DNA from: Gammaproteobacteria bacterium
Lineage (GTDB): Bacteria; Pseudomonadota; Gammaproteobacteria; Berkiellales; Berkiellaceae
Direction of reading: 5' to 3'
Assembly (NCBI GenBank): GCA_016191245.1
Contig: JACPOY010000007.1
Location: 1 to 61,413 of the forward strand
Length of the DNA: 61,413 bases
Both the position numbers and the translations under genes were made by a program. This document shows positions 9,221 through 18,211 of this stretch, piece after piece (within the stretch, counting starts at the first letter, position 1; every line of letters begins with the position of its first letter). The notes beneath the pieces were generated by a model. The model was not told the origin of the DNA. It saw only the letters and a program-made list of their open reading frames with translations, and ran no database searches.

Positions 9221-10177
9221 TTAACTTAGTACATCTTTTAATTTTTCAAAGCTAATATTTGCTCCACTTAAAATAACAACAACATTTTTACCAACAAATT
9301 GATCACGATTTTTTAAAAGAGAAGCCAGTGCAACACCTGATGCCCCTTCAACTAAATAGTGTTGGGTTTTAATTATCGTGATAAGTGCATTTTTTATCTC
9401 TTGCTCAGAGACGACAATGAAATCATCAACAAGGTTTTTACACAGATCAAAAGTAATGGCTCCTGGCTCTATTCCACCTGCTGTAGCATCTGAAAGGGTA
9501 GGCTTCGTTTCCATTTCTATTATTTTGCCTGCTTTAATAGAGTTGGCCATGACGGGAGAGTTTTCCGGCAGACATCCAATGACTTGTATTTTGGGCGAAA
9601 TAGATTTTACATATCCTGCAATACCAGAGATTAATCCACCACCGCCAATCGGAACGAATATCGCATCGATTTTATCCAATTGACGTGTGATTTCTAATCC
9701 AATAGTCCCTTGCCCTGCAACAACTTGCAGATCATTATACGGTGAAACATAAATCATATTGTGCTTTTTAGCATACTCGCGAGCATACATTTCAGTTTGC
9801 ATGCAATCTGTAGCGTAAAATTCCAGCGATGCATCATAATTTCGAATATTTTCAATTTTTGCAATTGAAGTATTTTCAGGAACGAAAACAATCCCAGGAA
9901 TGTTCAATTTCTTAAGACCATAGGCAACAGCTGCGCCATGATTACCAGATGATGCAGTTACAACACCTTGATTGCGCTCGGCTAATGACAAAGAAAGTAA
10001 TTTATTAAGTGCCCCTCGCACCTTAAAAGAACCCGTGTATTGAATATTCTCACACTTTAAATAAACCTGAGCGTTAGTTGTTTTACTTAACCCGACGGAA
10101 AAATCTAATGGAGTCTCGCGTATGTAGGATCGTATTTGGTTTTGCGCATTCAGCACTTCATTTTTCAGATCCAACAT
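9221..10177 (-). CDS. Threonine/serine dehydratase-like PLP enzyme (fold type II)
   Basis: 318 aa, matching catabolic threonine dehydratases, serine racemases and hydroxyaspartate dehydratases. The PLP lysine lies in GSFKVRGA, the substrate loop is SSGNHGAA, and the phosphate-binding glycine run is GGGGLISG. There is no C-terminal ACT regulatory domain, so it is of the catabolic or racemase type, not biosynthetic IlvA. It starts 3 bp after the stop of the YheO-type regulator, so the two form an operon, a common arrangement in which the regulator controls amino-acid dehydratase or racemase genes. The exact amino acid cannot be read from sequence. Confidence 0.85.
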   Translation of the reverse strand: MLDLKNEVLNAQNQIRSYIRETPLDFSVGLSKTTNAQVYLKCENIQYTGSFKVRGALNKLLSLSLAERNQGVVTASSGNHGAAVAYGLKKLNIPGIVFVPENTSIAKIENIRNYDASLEFYATDCMQTEMYAREYAKKHNMIYVSPYNDLQVVAGQGTIGLEITRQLDKIDAIFVPIGGGGLISGIAGYVKSISPKIQVIGCLPENSPVMANSIKAGKIIEMETKPTLSDATAGGIEPGAITFDLCKNLVDDFIVVSEQEIKNALITIIKTQHYLVEGASGVALASLLKNRDQFVGKNVVVILSGANISFEKLKDVLS

Positions 10178-10180
10178 AGG

Positions 10181-10795
10181 TTATCTCTCAATATTTGAAT
10201 GTTCAGCTAAATAGTTATAGACCGTAGCTCGCGACGTTTTGATAATTTGAGCTATATATCGTGCCGAGTTTTTGCCTGAAAAAGCACCAATTCTATGTAG
10301 ATGTTCGATAAGCTTCTTTTTGTCTTCTCGACGTAAAGTCACCAGGGTTAATTGATGTTTGCTTAAATAATGATGAACATATTTATTAATTCGTTCCTGC
10401 CAATCATCTTTAAATAAAGGTGCAGGTTGCGGTCGTTCAAAATCAATGAATTCTGAAATTATCTTGTTATATTTTTCTAATTTCGATATATCAAGATTAA
10501 TACACATCAACCCCACTGCTTTATTATTTTCATCACGAATAACACTACTTACTGATTTGAGCTTTCTGCCATCCCAATTGATTTTTTCATAAGGACCAAC
10601 ACAATCTTCTAAAGCTGCTATTTCTTCTTCTTGAGTGAGCAAAGAAGAATCGCCCACTCTGCGCTTAGAAAATGGGTGATAAATGGCGACAATTTTGTTT
10701 TGTTTAATATCATGTATTACAACCTCAGCATGAGGATTCAGTAACCGTTGAATGGCCTCCGCTGCTGGAAGAAATGCTTTAATTGCTCTTTTCAT
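10181..10795 (-). CDS. YheO/DauR-type PAS-HTH transcriptional regulator
   Basis: 204 aa from the ATG at 10795; a TTG seven codons upstream is a weaker alternative. The N-terminal YheO-like PAS domain (about 10-120) has VVIHDIKQNKIVAI and GLMCINLDIS. The C-terminal helix-turn-helix (about 145-200) ends SRATVYNYL, as in DauR, which senses D-amino acids. It is co-transcribed with the PLP dehydratase. An inverted repeat and a direct repeat immediately upstream (10818-10843) are candidates for autoregulation. Confidence 0.85.
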   Translation of the reverse strand: MKRAIKAFLPAAEAIQRLLNPHAEVVIHDIKQNKIVAIYHPFSKRRVGDSSLLTQEEEIAALEDCVGPYEKINWDGRKLKSVSSVIRDENNKAVGLMCINLDISKLEKYNKIISEFIDFERPQPAPLFKDDWQERINKYVHHYLSKHQLTLVTLRREDKKKLIEHLHRIGAFSGKNSARYIAQIIKTSRATVYNYLAEHSNIER

Positions 10796-10817
10796 ATAAT
10801 TTGACAAAATAATCAAT

Positions 10818-10843
10818 ATTAGACATTATTATCTAAATTAGAC
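10818..10843. promoter_or_regulatory. Candidate operator upstream of YheO-type regulator
   Basis: Two copies of ATTAGAC stand 19 bp apart (10818-10824 and 10837-10843), about two helical turns. The second overlaps a near-perfect dyad TCTAAATTAGA at 10832-10842. The position just before the regulator gene fits autoregulation. This rests on pattern only. Confidence 0.4.
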
Positions 10844-10997
10844 CAGTATGTCAATTTTTACTCGGATATTATTATTTATAATGTGAGCTTATTGCGTGTA
10901 GATCTTCGGAATTTTTAACTTTATCGATAAATCTCTTTTCACAAACTATTTTACTGGTTGGATTATTAATCAATCCATTCTTCTATGTTACATTTTT

Positions 10998-11384
10998 TTA
11001 TGTGGAAGAAGAATTTTTTCTGATAAAATCAGCTTGGTCTTTAGTTAAACGGTCAATTAAAAATTCACTACCAACTGGAGCCATGATTGTTGCTGATTGT
11101 AATACTTCACCATCGAGTACAATTTCCATTTTTTTGCCAACGTTATCAGCACTAAACTGTTTTAATTCATTCGCTGCTTTTTCTTTAAGCTTGACCTTAA
11201 CACAATACAAATCTGGGCCTAGAGAAGACTTGCAGAGAATGGCTGAAGCCACTGTGGCATCGGATAAAGCAATTGCGCCCTGAGGAAATTTCAATAATAC
11301 TTGGCTTGTTTCTTTAGAGCACCCTAAAGCTAGCAACAAACACAGTACCGATATTAGTGAAACAGTGACAAATTTAGATTTCAT
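10998..11384 (-). CDS. Lipoprotein with SecD P1-head-like domain
   Basis: 128 aa from the ATG at 11384, chosen because a GAAGGATG ribosome binding site precedes it and a lipoprotein signal follows at once; the frame is open 12 codons further upstream. The signal peptide ends in the lipobox LALGC. The mature part carries the motif LKEKAANELKQFS...GKKMEIVLDGEVLQSATIMAPV, which resembles the SecD/SecF P1 head subdomain found also in stand-alone envelope lipoproteins. It is probably anchored to the inner or outer membrane on the periplasmic side. It is a single gene and its role is unknown. Confidence 0.7.
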   Translation of the reverse strand: MKSKFVTVSLISVLCLLLALGCSKETSQVLLKFPQGAIALSDATVASAILCKSSLGPDLYCVKVKLKEKAANELKQFSADNVGKKMEIVLDGEVLQSATIMAPVGSEFLIDRLTKDQADFIRKNSSST

Positions 11385-11663
11385 GTTTACATCCTTCACC
11401 AGTTTTTTTATTAATCTCAATCAAGCCAATTTTTTCATCTCCTGAACTAAAAGAATATCGCGCATAAATTCATTTTATTCAACTTTTGCAATTTACCTTG
11501 TGGCGAATTCAGACCAATCCTAACGGCTGTCCTTAAAATCATTTGAACCTTTGTTATTATGCTAATGTTTAATAAGCCATTTCATTTATATAGTCTTTTC
11601 CACTGTATGTTTTGCTACTGATAAGAATTTAAGGCTTCGAAAAAGTTTCTGGGGTATATTCGT

Positions 11664-14258
11664 ATGTTTGAAATTACTGGGAATACTTTTTTTTCTACTT
11701 ATACCGAAGCTAAATTAGCATTATTGTCCGAACTAAATAAATCCATCAATAATAATCTTGATCATAATTTAAACAAGCACATTCAGGAATGGATTGATCA
11801 TGTTAAATTAGCTATTGATTCTCATACTAATACTGTTGATTTTTGTGAGATACCTCAAGGCATCCTCAATAATCTCTCGCCAACTCAAGTTAATCAACTA
11901 CACGATCTAATCCCTGCTTCTTTGATTCAAAAAATTAAAGAGAGCCCCTACAGCATGGCGACAACTGCTGTTTTAGCTGATGATCATATTATTAGAGCAT
12001 ATGAGGGAACACTTCCTAGTATGCTTTTAAGCGAACCAACATCAAAAATGTTGGAAAACGTCGCACAAGTATCTCAAAAAATAAGATTAAACGTTAATGC
12101 ATATATTCGACATGGGTATGATTATCAAAAGGTTAGCAGAAAATTTGGTCACTCACCCTCAAGAAAAAAAACTTATAATTTCGAAAATGTTTTTAAGAAT
12201 TTTGCTTTACACTTACTTCATCATTTTCCTGATAGAGTTTATTCCGGTGGTTTCACACTTGCTGAAATGAATGATCACTTAATATCTAAAGGACTATCTG
12301 CTATCTCTGTAGACGCTACCAAGCCTGATGATATTTCAATTGAACAAGCTCAAGCAATGATTGAGCTTGGGATGTCTGCACTGAAAGAAAACTCAAATTT
12401 AGAAAGAGTAATGTATATTCATTTTGCATTTGGTGTTAGCACAATGAAAGTTCTTCCCTTATTTGGTGCCCCCACTCATCATCCCATTGGCAAATTTGCA
12501 AATGAAGTGAATGAACGATACGGTAATATAAGAAGATTCCAGCGAAGAATGAGAGATCCCACCGAAAGAGGCTTTCAAGCAAGAAAATTCTTTTCTGATG
12601 AAGTCATTTATAACAGCCCCTATTATCGATATGAACCGGCCAAAGGAAGATCAGGAAAATTAGATCCCAATCGTGTCACGCAATGTTATGGGGTGTTAAA
12701 AGATCAAAAAGTCATCTCAGCAATATCAGAAAATTGTCCTGGAACCATTATTTATCCAAAAGATCATGACGCGTGGACACCAGATACTGTTGCGCAAAAT
12801 GCAGATCCGCAAAGCATTGTCGTCAAGTCTTACGTTGAAAATGAAGCGGCCTATATTTCCGGCCCATCAGGCACTTTTAGTATTTTAACTTGTTTACAAA
12901 GTTTATTAGTCAACCCAAGTCACATTCAAGAACAACAACTCTATTTGCAGTCGATGCTAGCTTATATTGTAGGTAGTGGCTTGCATAGCATCCATGAAGT
13001 ACTTGGTCCTGCTGAATATTTAACACAAATTATCCCTGGGTATCATGTTGATATGCCAAATAGCGAAACAAAAACCCGAGCTCCCAACTTCAACCAGTTT
13101 TATGATCAAGCCTGCCGTAATGATCCTGAACTACAAGCGAAATTAGAGCGTGCTTGGGAACAAATCAATTCGATAGCCTCATACATTCATGATGCTAAAT
13201 TGAACGTTGTAAATCATCGGAAACTCTTTTTAAAGAAGCTGAATCATTATGATAAAGACCATCATGATGAATATATTAAAATGTTAGCAATGCTACAGCA
13301 AATCGGCGCATTAAAAGAGATCAATTTTGACCCTTTTGTATTTGCTATTAATAACGGGCACACCAAACTCCTTGAGCACTTAGCAACGATTGATCATGTA
13401 ATGACTGATGAAAATGCAGCTCATTTGGTTGTATACAATAAAGTTCGTGAAAAAGGTGATATTCTACGTCAGCAAGGTATAGATGATGAAACCACCCCTT
13501 ATTTCACCATGGATTATTTTATTAATCCAAATGGGCAATCTGAAATTAAGATAAGAAGCGGGTTCTATTATGACTTGGATAAAGACGATTCAGTATACCA
13601 CGATCTAAGAAAGCAGAAAGTTAATATCTTAGATAAATTAAAGGAAATATCAATTGACGAAATTGACGCAAATGAACTAAATTTTAATTCTTCAGGTGAT
13701 TTCACTAGAATAGAAATTAATCCTGTGGATCTAAAGCCGAAAATAGAACAAGCGAACCAGACAAGCAGTACTATAGATCTCAAAGAAAATAATCGCGAAT
13801 TCTCTCCAAATGTAAATACTGAAGTAGAAAGTGAGCTTCAAGAAGAAGAGGAAGAAGTAATTATTGCCGATGATTTACCAGAATATCATACCGATGAGGA
13901 TGATGTATTTGATGAAGATAGTGAAAGCTCAGAAGAAATACATATCGCGGATAATTTAGCGGAGTATCAAAGCGATGATGAGTCGTTTATTGATGATGAG
14001 GAGCAAGATGTAGAGGAAAAATCTCAAGCTGTTAAATCACCATCAGAAGCAAAGCCAGTCGAAACGAGTACCAACCCTATATCTTTACCTAGCGCTAAAA
14101 GACATCTTCTTGTGTTTCATGATATTACGAAACAACAAACTCATGTGGGTGAATCGATATCATGGTATCAATCAAAAGAGAAAAAGGAGAACATTCAAAA
14201 TCCTGAGAATAGCAACCCAGAAGATGAACACTCCGATCACCCTACAAAGCATTCCTAG
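11664..14258 (+). CDS. Large hypothetical protein with acidic repeat tail (effector-like)
   Basis: 864 aa, not recognised as a known family. Residues 1-680 look globular and soluble, with a histidine/glycine-rich segment (GAPTHHPIGKF, about 270) and YISGPSG...GSGLHSIHEVLGPAEY (about 395-450) that could form an active site. The C-terminal 160 residues are highly acidic and low complexity, with a run of five Glu and an imperfect duplication, IADDLPEYHTDEDD and IADNLAEYQSDDES. There is no signal peptide or membrane segment. Glu-rich C-terminal segments occur in Dot/Icm substrates of Legionella and Coxiella, so a secreted effector is a reasonable but unproven idea. It stands alone, with a 243-bp non-coding leader that may hold its promoter. 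Confidence 0.75.
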   Translation: MFEITGNTFFSTYTEAKLALLSELNKSINNNLDHNLNKHIQEWIDHVKLAIDSHTNTVDFCEIPQGILNNLSPTQVNQLHDLIPASLIQKIKESPYSMATTAVLADDHIIRAYEGTLPSMLLSEPTSKMLENVAQVSQKIRLNVNAYIRHGYDYQKVSRKFGHSPSRKKTYNFENVFKNFALHLLHHFPDRVYSGGFTLAEMNDHLISKGLSAISVDATKPDDISIEQAQAMIELGMSALKENSNLERVMYIHFAFGVSTMKVLPLFGAPTHHPIGKFANEVNERYGNIRRFQRRMRDPTERGFQARKFFSDEVIYNSPYYRYEPAKGRSGKLDPNRVTQCYGVLKDQKVISAISENCPGTIIYPKDHDAWTPDTVAQNADPQSIVVKSYVENEAAYISGPSGTFSILTCLQSLLVNPSHIQEQQLYLQSMLAYIVGSGLHSIHEVLGPAEYLTQIIPGYHVDMPNSETKTRAPNFNQFYDQACRNDPELQAKLERAWEQINSIASYIHDAKLNVVNHRKLFLKKLNHYDKDHHDEYIKMLAMLQQIGALKEINFDPFVFAINNGHTKLLEHLATIDHVMTDENAAHLVVYNKVREKGDILRQQGIDDETTPYFTMDYFINPNGQSEIKIRSGFYYDLDKDDSVYHDLRKQKVNILDKLKEISIDEIDANELNFNSSGDFTRIEINPVDLKPKIEQANQTSSTIDLKENNREFSPNVNTEVESELQEEEEEVIIADDLPEYHTDEDDVFDEDSESSEEIHIADNLAEYQSDDESFIDDEEQDVEEKSQAVKSPSEAKPVETSTNPISLPSAKRHLLVFHDITKQQTHVGESISWYQSKEKKENIQNPENSNPEDEHSDHPTKHS

Positions 14259-14272
14259 CAAATACTTGATTC

Positions 14273-14629
14273 TTACTTTTTAAATTTTTCACCTATTTGA
14301 GCTAATTCATTATTAATATCAGAATCATCTTTTTTACAATTTTTCTTAATACACGCAACATGAATTGATTTATAACCGGATCTTTCCCTATCTACATTAT
14401 CAGCTACCGCGGTCCAACTAGGAGATAAGCCTAATTTAATTTGATCTCTCGCTGCAATTCCATTGGGTTCATATTTACCTGTTTGAGATAAATGCTGTTC
14501 TCGATCATTTTTTTCTTCAATGATTTTATTGATATCCTTGCTCAAGGTTAAATCATGATTTTGTAGATCAAGCATGGCTAGCGTATTCGTTGAAAATGTA
14601 ATCAGAAAAATTGAAAATATTTTGTACAT
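14273..14629 (-). CDS. Small secreted hypothetical protein, 118 aa
   Basis: Not recognised. A clear Sec signal peptide (MYKIFSIFLITFSTNTLA) is followed by a short, Lys/Asp-rich mature domain with two cysteines in CIKKNCKK that could form a disulfide. It is convergent with the 864-aa gene, with a 14-bp gap, and is followed on the same strand by an outer-membrane barrel gene 55 bp upstream in transcription order. It is probably periplasmic. No function is assigned. Confidence 0.65.
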   Translation of the reverse strand: MYKIFSIFLITFSTNTLAMLDLQNHDLTLSKDINKIIEEKNDREQHLSQTGKYEPNGIAARDQIKLGLSPSWTAVADNVDRERSGYKSIHVACIKKNCKKDDSDINNELAQIGEKFKK

Positions 14630-14684
14630 GGTTCACCCGAATAAAAAACAAAACAAGTTATACAGTAAATTACAAGCACATCAT

Positions 14685-15245
14685 TTAATGAAAGGTATAT
14701 TTGACACCTGCAAGTAAGTCCCGCTTAGGTGATTCATAATTAAAATTATTTTCTAAGGAAATATTGAGATTAACGTTTTGGGTTACATTATACCCTACTC
14801 CAACTACCGCTTTTGGAAAAACTTTATTATAAGAGCCCGATCCTGAAATTTGTAGCGCACTCATCGAGGCCGTTTGCTTGGCATAAGCCGCTCCTGCTTT
14901 GACGAATAAATCTAATCTTTTTCCTGGGTAATAATCTATAACACCTAGCGTATCAATTTGAAATTGATGGTACTTCAATTCTATTTGGTGAAAATCTTCT
15001 TTTACGCTGTGAAAATTTTCGAAACCAGCTTCTAGACCATATTTAAAATGTTCATCGTTTTCCCATAAATAGCCTCCAGCAACCCGGCTAATGGGCGTTA
15101 TTTTATGGCTATCAGAAAAGCTGTAGGGGGTCGTATACGTCAAGGTTACATCAGTTGCTCCCAATTGGCCGCTTAAATAAGGTGCACAATAAGCCGGGGA
15201 AACAAAAACGAGAGAACAGAAAATAAGTTTATTGAAAAAATGCAT
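14685..15245 (-). CDS. Outer-membrane beta-barrel protein (opacity/OmpW-like)
   Basis: 186 aa with a signal peptide ending SPAYCA. The mature protein is a run of alternating-hydrophobic strands, consistent with an 8-stranded barrel, and ends in the strand GVKYTFH. The penultimate aromatic is typical, although the last residue is His and not Phe. Segments such as GVIDYYPGKRLDLFVKAGAAYA and AVVGVGYNVTQNVNLNISLEN resemble small opacity-type porins. It is likely a surface barrel; no transport role can be read. Confidence 0.75.
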   Translation of the reverse strand: MHFFNKLIFCSLVFVSPAYCAPYLSGQLGATDVTLTYTTPYSFSDSHKITPISRVAGGYLWENDEHFKYGLEAGFENFHSVKEDFHQIELKYHQFQIDTLGVIDYYPGKRLDLFVKAGAAYAKQTASMSALQISGSGSYNKVFPKAVVGVGYNVTQNVNLNISLENNFNYESPKRDLLAGVKYTFH

Positions 15246-15363
15246 GGTTATCTTCTTATTATTATAATTTTAATGAGAATTTTTCTAATCTCGAGTGAGT
15301 TTCATTGGGAGGAACTACATCTGATTGAAAAGAATGAATTTAAACGCGGGACCTCTGATTAGG

Positions 15364-15573
15364 CTAAAAACCATTAATTTCGTACATAGCTAACCTTTCA
15401 ACTTGCTTAAGATTTTGCGAAATATATACTTTCAGTGCAGCATTGTCAATTGATAAGTGAGCTGCTAAAAAGTCAAACCACATTTGAGAAAAAGGCAGCT
15501 TACATTGAGTAAATAAGCATTTTTGAAGGGATTTAGCACAGCCAGGGAAAAATGATGCTTTAAGAGGGGGCTC
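15364..15573 (-). pseudogene. Open frame without a start: possible gene remnant
   Basis: In the 387-bp gap between the barrel gene and the cupin gene, a minus-strand frame of about 69 codons runs between two stops and ends LAMYEINGF. Its composition looks protein-like (KCLFTQCKLPFSQMWFDF), but it has no suitable start codon or ribosome binding site. It may be the tail of a decayed gene. Nothing else is recognised in this gap. Confidence 0.3.
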
Positions 15574-15632
15574 CTATGTAGATTTTGCAAAAAACTTCCT
15601 GTTAGCTTAGCTTTGTCATAAGGTAAATTGTC

Positions 15633-15974
15633 CTAATCAACAAGTTGATGCTGATCTTTCGTAAATGCAGGTCTACAAGAAATATACAGTTGCATTTCCC
15701 CTTCCCAATAAAATTTCTCTCCTGCTTCAATCAATACGAGATCCCCTGCACCAATTAAATATTCTTTACCCTCAACAACAACTTTTCCATTTCCATCGTT
15801 AATGTAAACTATCTCTTTACATTTTTTGTTCATTGCATGCTTTATATTTGGATATCGGCCAGTAATCTTCACGATTGCAAAATCAATCATTTTATCATCA
15901 ATAGGGTACTCAGTTACTACACATACCTCACTATTTTTCCTTTCTGTTGTTTGCCCTTTTAAAGTTATTTTCAT
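15633..15974 (-). CDS. Small single-domain cupin protein
   Basis: 113 aa, one cupin barrel. Conserved elements are EIVYINDGNGKVVVEGKEYLIGAGDLVLIEAGEKFYWEG, read here as the glycine turn (GNGKV) and the second motif (GAGDLVLI). The metal-binding histidines of motif 1 are not clearly present, so it may bind a small molecule without metal catalysis. It is a cytosolic, single gene. Cupins of this size are functionally very diverse, so no reaction is proposed. Confidence 0.75.
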   Translation of the reverse strand: MKITLKGQTTERKNSEVCVVTEYPIDDKMIDFAIVKITGRYPNIKHAMNKKCKEIVYINDGNGKVVVEGKEYLIGAGDLVLIEAGEKFYWEGEMQLYISCRPAFTKDQHQLVD

Positions 15975-16031
15975 TTTATTTTCCCTTAAAACATTTTAGT
16001 AAGATGAGACTCAATTGAATGTATATGCACT

Positions 16032-16877
16032 CTATGTCGTTTCCTTTAGTTTTTTTCTTGTATTGACTGGTAAATAGTTCTCCGACGATACCACCTTCTT
16101 GCCCGTTTTCGCTTCTAACTCAACTCTAGCCTTTTTGGCAATATTGCCACCACTTTTTCCGGCTTTTATGTTTTCTTTCACGCCGGTTGCATTCATACCT
16201 TCTGCTATTTGCCTTGTGGAAAGTTCAGCTAATGCGGTAAAAACAAGTTCAGCTTCTGTCATGTGATCACGTAAATTACGATCTTTGGGTAATTTTTTAA
16301 TCTCTTTATGCTTTTTGACCGAAACCTCTGACCATTCTTGATGGATCACATTAGTGAGTGTGGCAAAATCTTTTCTTTCCTTGACTTCATGGGTGGCCCA
16401 ATAATCCGTCAATTTATTACGGGTTTCTTGTCCCATCATCCGTTGCTGGATCCATTTGTTAGAGCGCCCATGTTTTTGCCACGTCTCCCTTGCTCTATTG
16501 AGTGATAGAGAAGGATCGGTCATTTCTTGCATACGTTCATAGCCTACTTTGGCAAGCCACAACTTAATGGGTTCAGCTTTAGGGCTGGGGATAGATTGAA
16601 CTAGACGAAGTATAATTTCTGCTGTCGCTGTATCTGTTAGATACTGTTTACCATCTGAAGCTTCTAATTTCAGTCGGTTACATTTTGTAACCGACTCACT
16701 CCCTTCTTTTTTTAACCTATTTTTCAGTACCTTCCAATAATTTCTGGCACTTTGATAGTCAGCTTGTTGTATAAGTACTTGTACAATATCTACTACTGAA
16801 AAAAACCAAGTCTCAGTCTTTTCATCATAAATACGTCGAATTTTATAATCTTCAAAAATCGTTAATTCGCTTTTCAT
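16032..16877 (-). CDS. BRO-N-type phage antirepressor-like protein
   Basis: 281 aa. The N-terminal 100 residues have the BRO-N pattern: WFFSVVDIVQVL, then YWKVLKNRLKKEG, then KQYLTDTATAEIILRLVQSIPSPKAEPIKLWLAKVG. Such proteins bind DNA and are found in phages and bacterial accessory regions. The C-terminal part (about 120-281) is basic and helical (RNLRDHMTEAELVFTALAE, then NIKAGKSGGNIAKKAR) and occurs in chromosomal BRO relatives. The start codon begins MKSELTI, the same start that is found as a remnant at 2306-2350. It is probably a regulator left by a mobile element. Confidence 0.8.
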   Translation of the reverse strand: MKSELTIFEDYKIRRIYDEKTETWFFSVVDIVQVLIQQADYQSARNYWKVLKNRLKKEGSESVTKCNRLKLEASDGKQYLTDTATAEIILRLVQSIPSPKAEPIKLWLAKVGYERMQEMTDPSLSLNRARETWQKHGRSNKWIQQRMMGQETRNKLTDYWATHEVKERKDFATLTNVIHQEWSEVSVKKHKEIKKLPKDRNLRDHMTEAELVFTALAELSTRQIAEGMNATGVKENIKAGKSGGNIAKKARVELEAKTGKKVVSSENYLPVNTRKKLKETT

Positions 16878-16938
16878 GTCAAACTTCCATTAAAACAACA
16901 TTTGTTTCTGCCAATAATGATAAACCTTTCTGAGTTTT

Positions 16939-17502
16939 TTAGAAATAATGAGTTGTTAACGCCTTCCATATCTTTGCTCTTAAATAAGGATATTCTGATA
17001 TCCACTTGAAAATCGCTTTCAAGATTAAGGTCCCCCACCATCGCTTATGAGCTTTATTGTGGATCTTGGCCTTTGAATTTACCTTTAATAAATTTAGTCT
17101 TCGACTTTTGCGCAATGGTAAAACCACGGCTTTAACTTGATTAGGATCAATCTGCCGTGTGGGCGGGATCATAATCCTAATAGTGCGGATTTCACTCACC
17201 ATTTCTTTGGTCGGTTCTGCATACCAAATAGGAATATCCGCTTGTAAAAAACCCATGATGCGTAAGCGAAAGAGAATGCGGTGAATAACCTTTGGAGGCT
17301 TATTCACGTAAGATGAAATTTGTTCATAATTAAATGAACAAGGAATGTTATTTGCACTTTGGGTAGCGAGCCACAACCACAAGAATTTTTCATCCTCTTG
17401 TAACAAAGGATGATTCATTAAACTCTTTAGGTGAACAAACCATTTGGCACAATGGCAAAGGTTTGTTGTGCAAATAATAGGCAAAGCAAGTCCGTCTAGC
17501 AT
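16939..17502 (-). CDS. Hypothetical protein with winged-helix-like N-terminal half
   Basis: 187 aa, family not recognised. Residues 30-95 (KSLMNHPLLQEDEKFLWLWLATQ, then SFNYEQISSYVNKPPKVIHRILFRLRIMGFLQ) read like the winged helix of replication-initiator or plasmid helix-turn-helix proteins. The rest is basic, with Lys/Arg/Trp-rich ends. The N-terminus is Cys-rich and may be over-extended, since Met28 is an alternative start. It lies 61 bp upstream of the BRO-type gene on the same strand, so the two may be one mobile-element remnant. Confidence 0.55.
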   Translation of the reverse strand: MLDGLALPIICTTNLCHCAKWFVHLKSLMNHPLLQEDEKFLWLWLATQSANNIPCSFNYEQISSYVNKPPKVIHRILFRLRIMGFLQADIPIWYAEPTKEMVSEIRTIRIMIPPTRQIDPNQVKAVVLPLRKSRRLNLLKVNSKAKIHNKAHKRWWGTLILKAIFKWISEYPYLRAKIWKALTTHYF

Positions 17503-17672
17503 ACTACATACCTGTCGGTTAGGTTAGACAATAAACCCAAATAACAAAATCCGCGAAAATTTTGTTAAAAAACCGCGAGTTGGTAGTAATCAAGACTTGT
17601 GAATTGAAATGTATGTGTTAAATTGCGCTTAGTCATGGGTGAAAACTCTTAACTAGTTTTTGCTTGTGATTA

Positions 17673-17707
17673 GCACTGTGAGGATGTTACAAGCATCTTC
17701 ACGGTGC
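17673..17707. other. Strong stem-loop in non-coding gap
   Basis: GCACTGTGAGGATG pairs with CATCTTCACGGTGC, a 14-bp stem with two G:U-type pairs and a 7-nt loop. No T-run follows directly, so it is not a clean terminator. A structured RNA or protein-binding dyad is possible. It lies in the 709-bp gene-free stretch 17503-18211. Confidence 0.45.
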
Positions 17708-17783
17708 GTTAGCGTGTATATTATCCTACCTTTTTTTTGATGACAATAGATTTTATTGCAACGATTGTAAAATTCAGAACTTA

Positions 17784-17853
17784 TCAGATTTAATTGTTAT
17801 TTAGATTTTAATTCCTCTGAATTCGTGAGAATTAAAAATGAATGATTGATATT
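17784..17853. repeat. Imperfect direct repeat, copy 1
   Basis: Shares an exact TGTTATTTAGATTTT block (17795-17809) and a diverged following 40 bp (CTGAATTCG, then ATGAATGATTGAT) with copy 2 at 18050-18121. The copies are 271 bp apart on the same strand. Confidence 0.5.
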
Positions 17854-17899
17854 TTAAAGGTGACAAATCGAGACCTTTGAAATTCAACATATGGCTAAG

Positions 17900-17923
17900 A
17901 ATGAGTACATATATGTACTCATT
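17900..17923. promoter_or_regulatory. 24-bp perfect palindrome, candidate operator
   Basis: Every base from 17900 to 17923 is self-complementary around the centre ACATATATGT, with GAGT/ACTC arms. A second near-copy lies 36 bp downstream (17936-17955). Paired palindromes like these normally bind a dimeric regulator. They stand about 290 bp before the LRR gene and about 400 bp before the start of the divergent winged-helix gene. Confidence 0.55.
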
Positions 17924-17935
17924 TATAATCAAATT

Positions 17936-17955
17936 TGAGTATATATATGTACTCA
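17936..17955. promoter_or_regulatory. Second operator-like palindrome
   Basis: TGAGTATATATATGTACTCA has the same GAGT(A) arms as the palindrome at 17900-17923, with one mismatched pair. The 36-bp start-to-start spacing is a little over three helical turns, which would allow cooperative binding on nearly the same face. Confidence 0.5.
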
Positions 17956-18049
17956 GAAAAATACTAAATAAACAAAACATGAGGTGGTATACCTTTTAAC
18001 TTTGAGCCTAATCCACTTAACCAAGGGTTCTGCCCCCTTACCATTTCAG

Positions 18050-18121
18050 ATCATGTCAGTTTTTCTGTTATTTAGATTTTGACTGACCTGAGTTCGAGAC
18101 TCATAATGAACAATGATGGTA
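18050..18121. repeat. Imperfect direct repeat, copy 2
   Basis: Partner of 17784-17853, with the same TGTTATTTAGATTTT block at 18066-18080. It ends about 90 bp before the LRR gene start and may be part of its leader. Confidence 0.5.
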
Positions 18122-18211
18122 TTCATTATAAATTAACTTATAATATCTTTTGAACTCATTAAGACAAAATATCAGGAACAATTCATTCCTTATCATACAT
18201 AAAGGTTTAAA

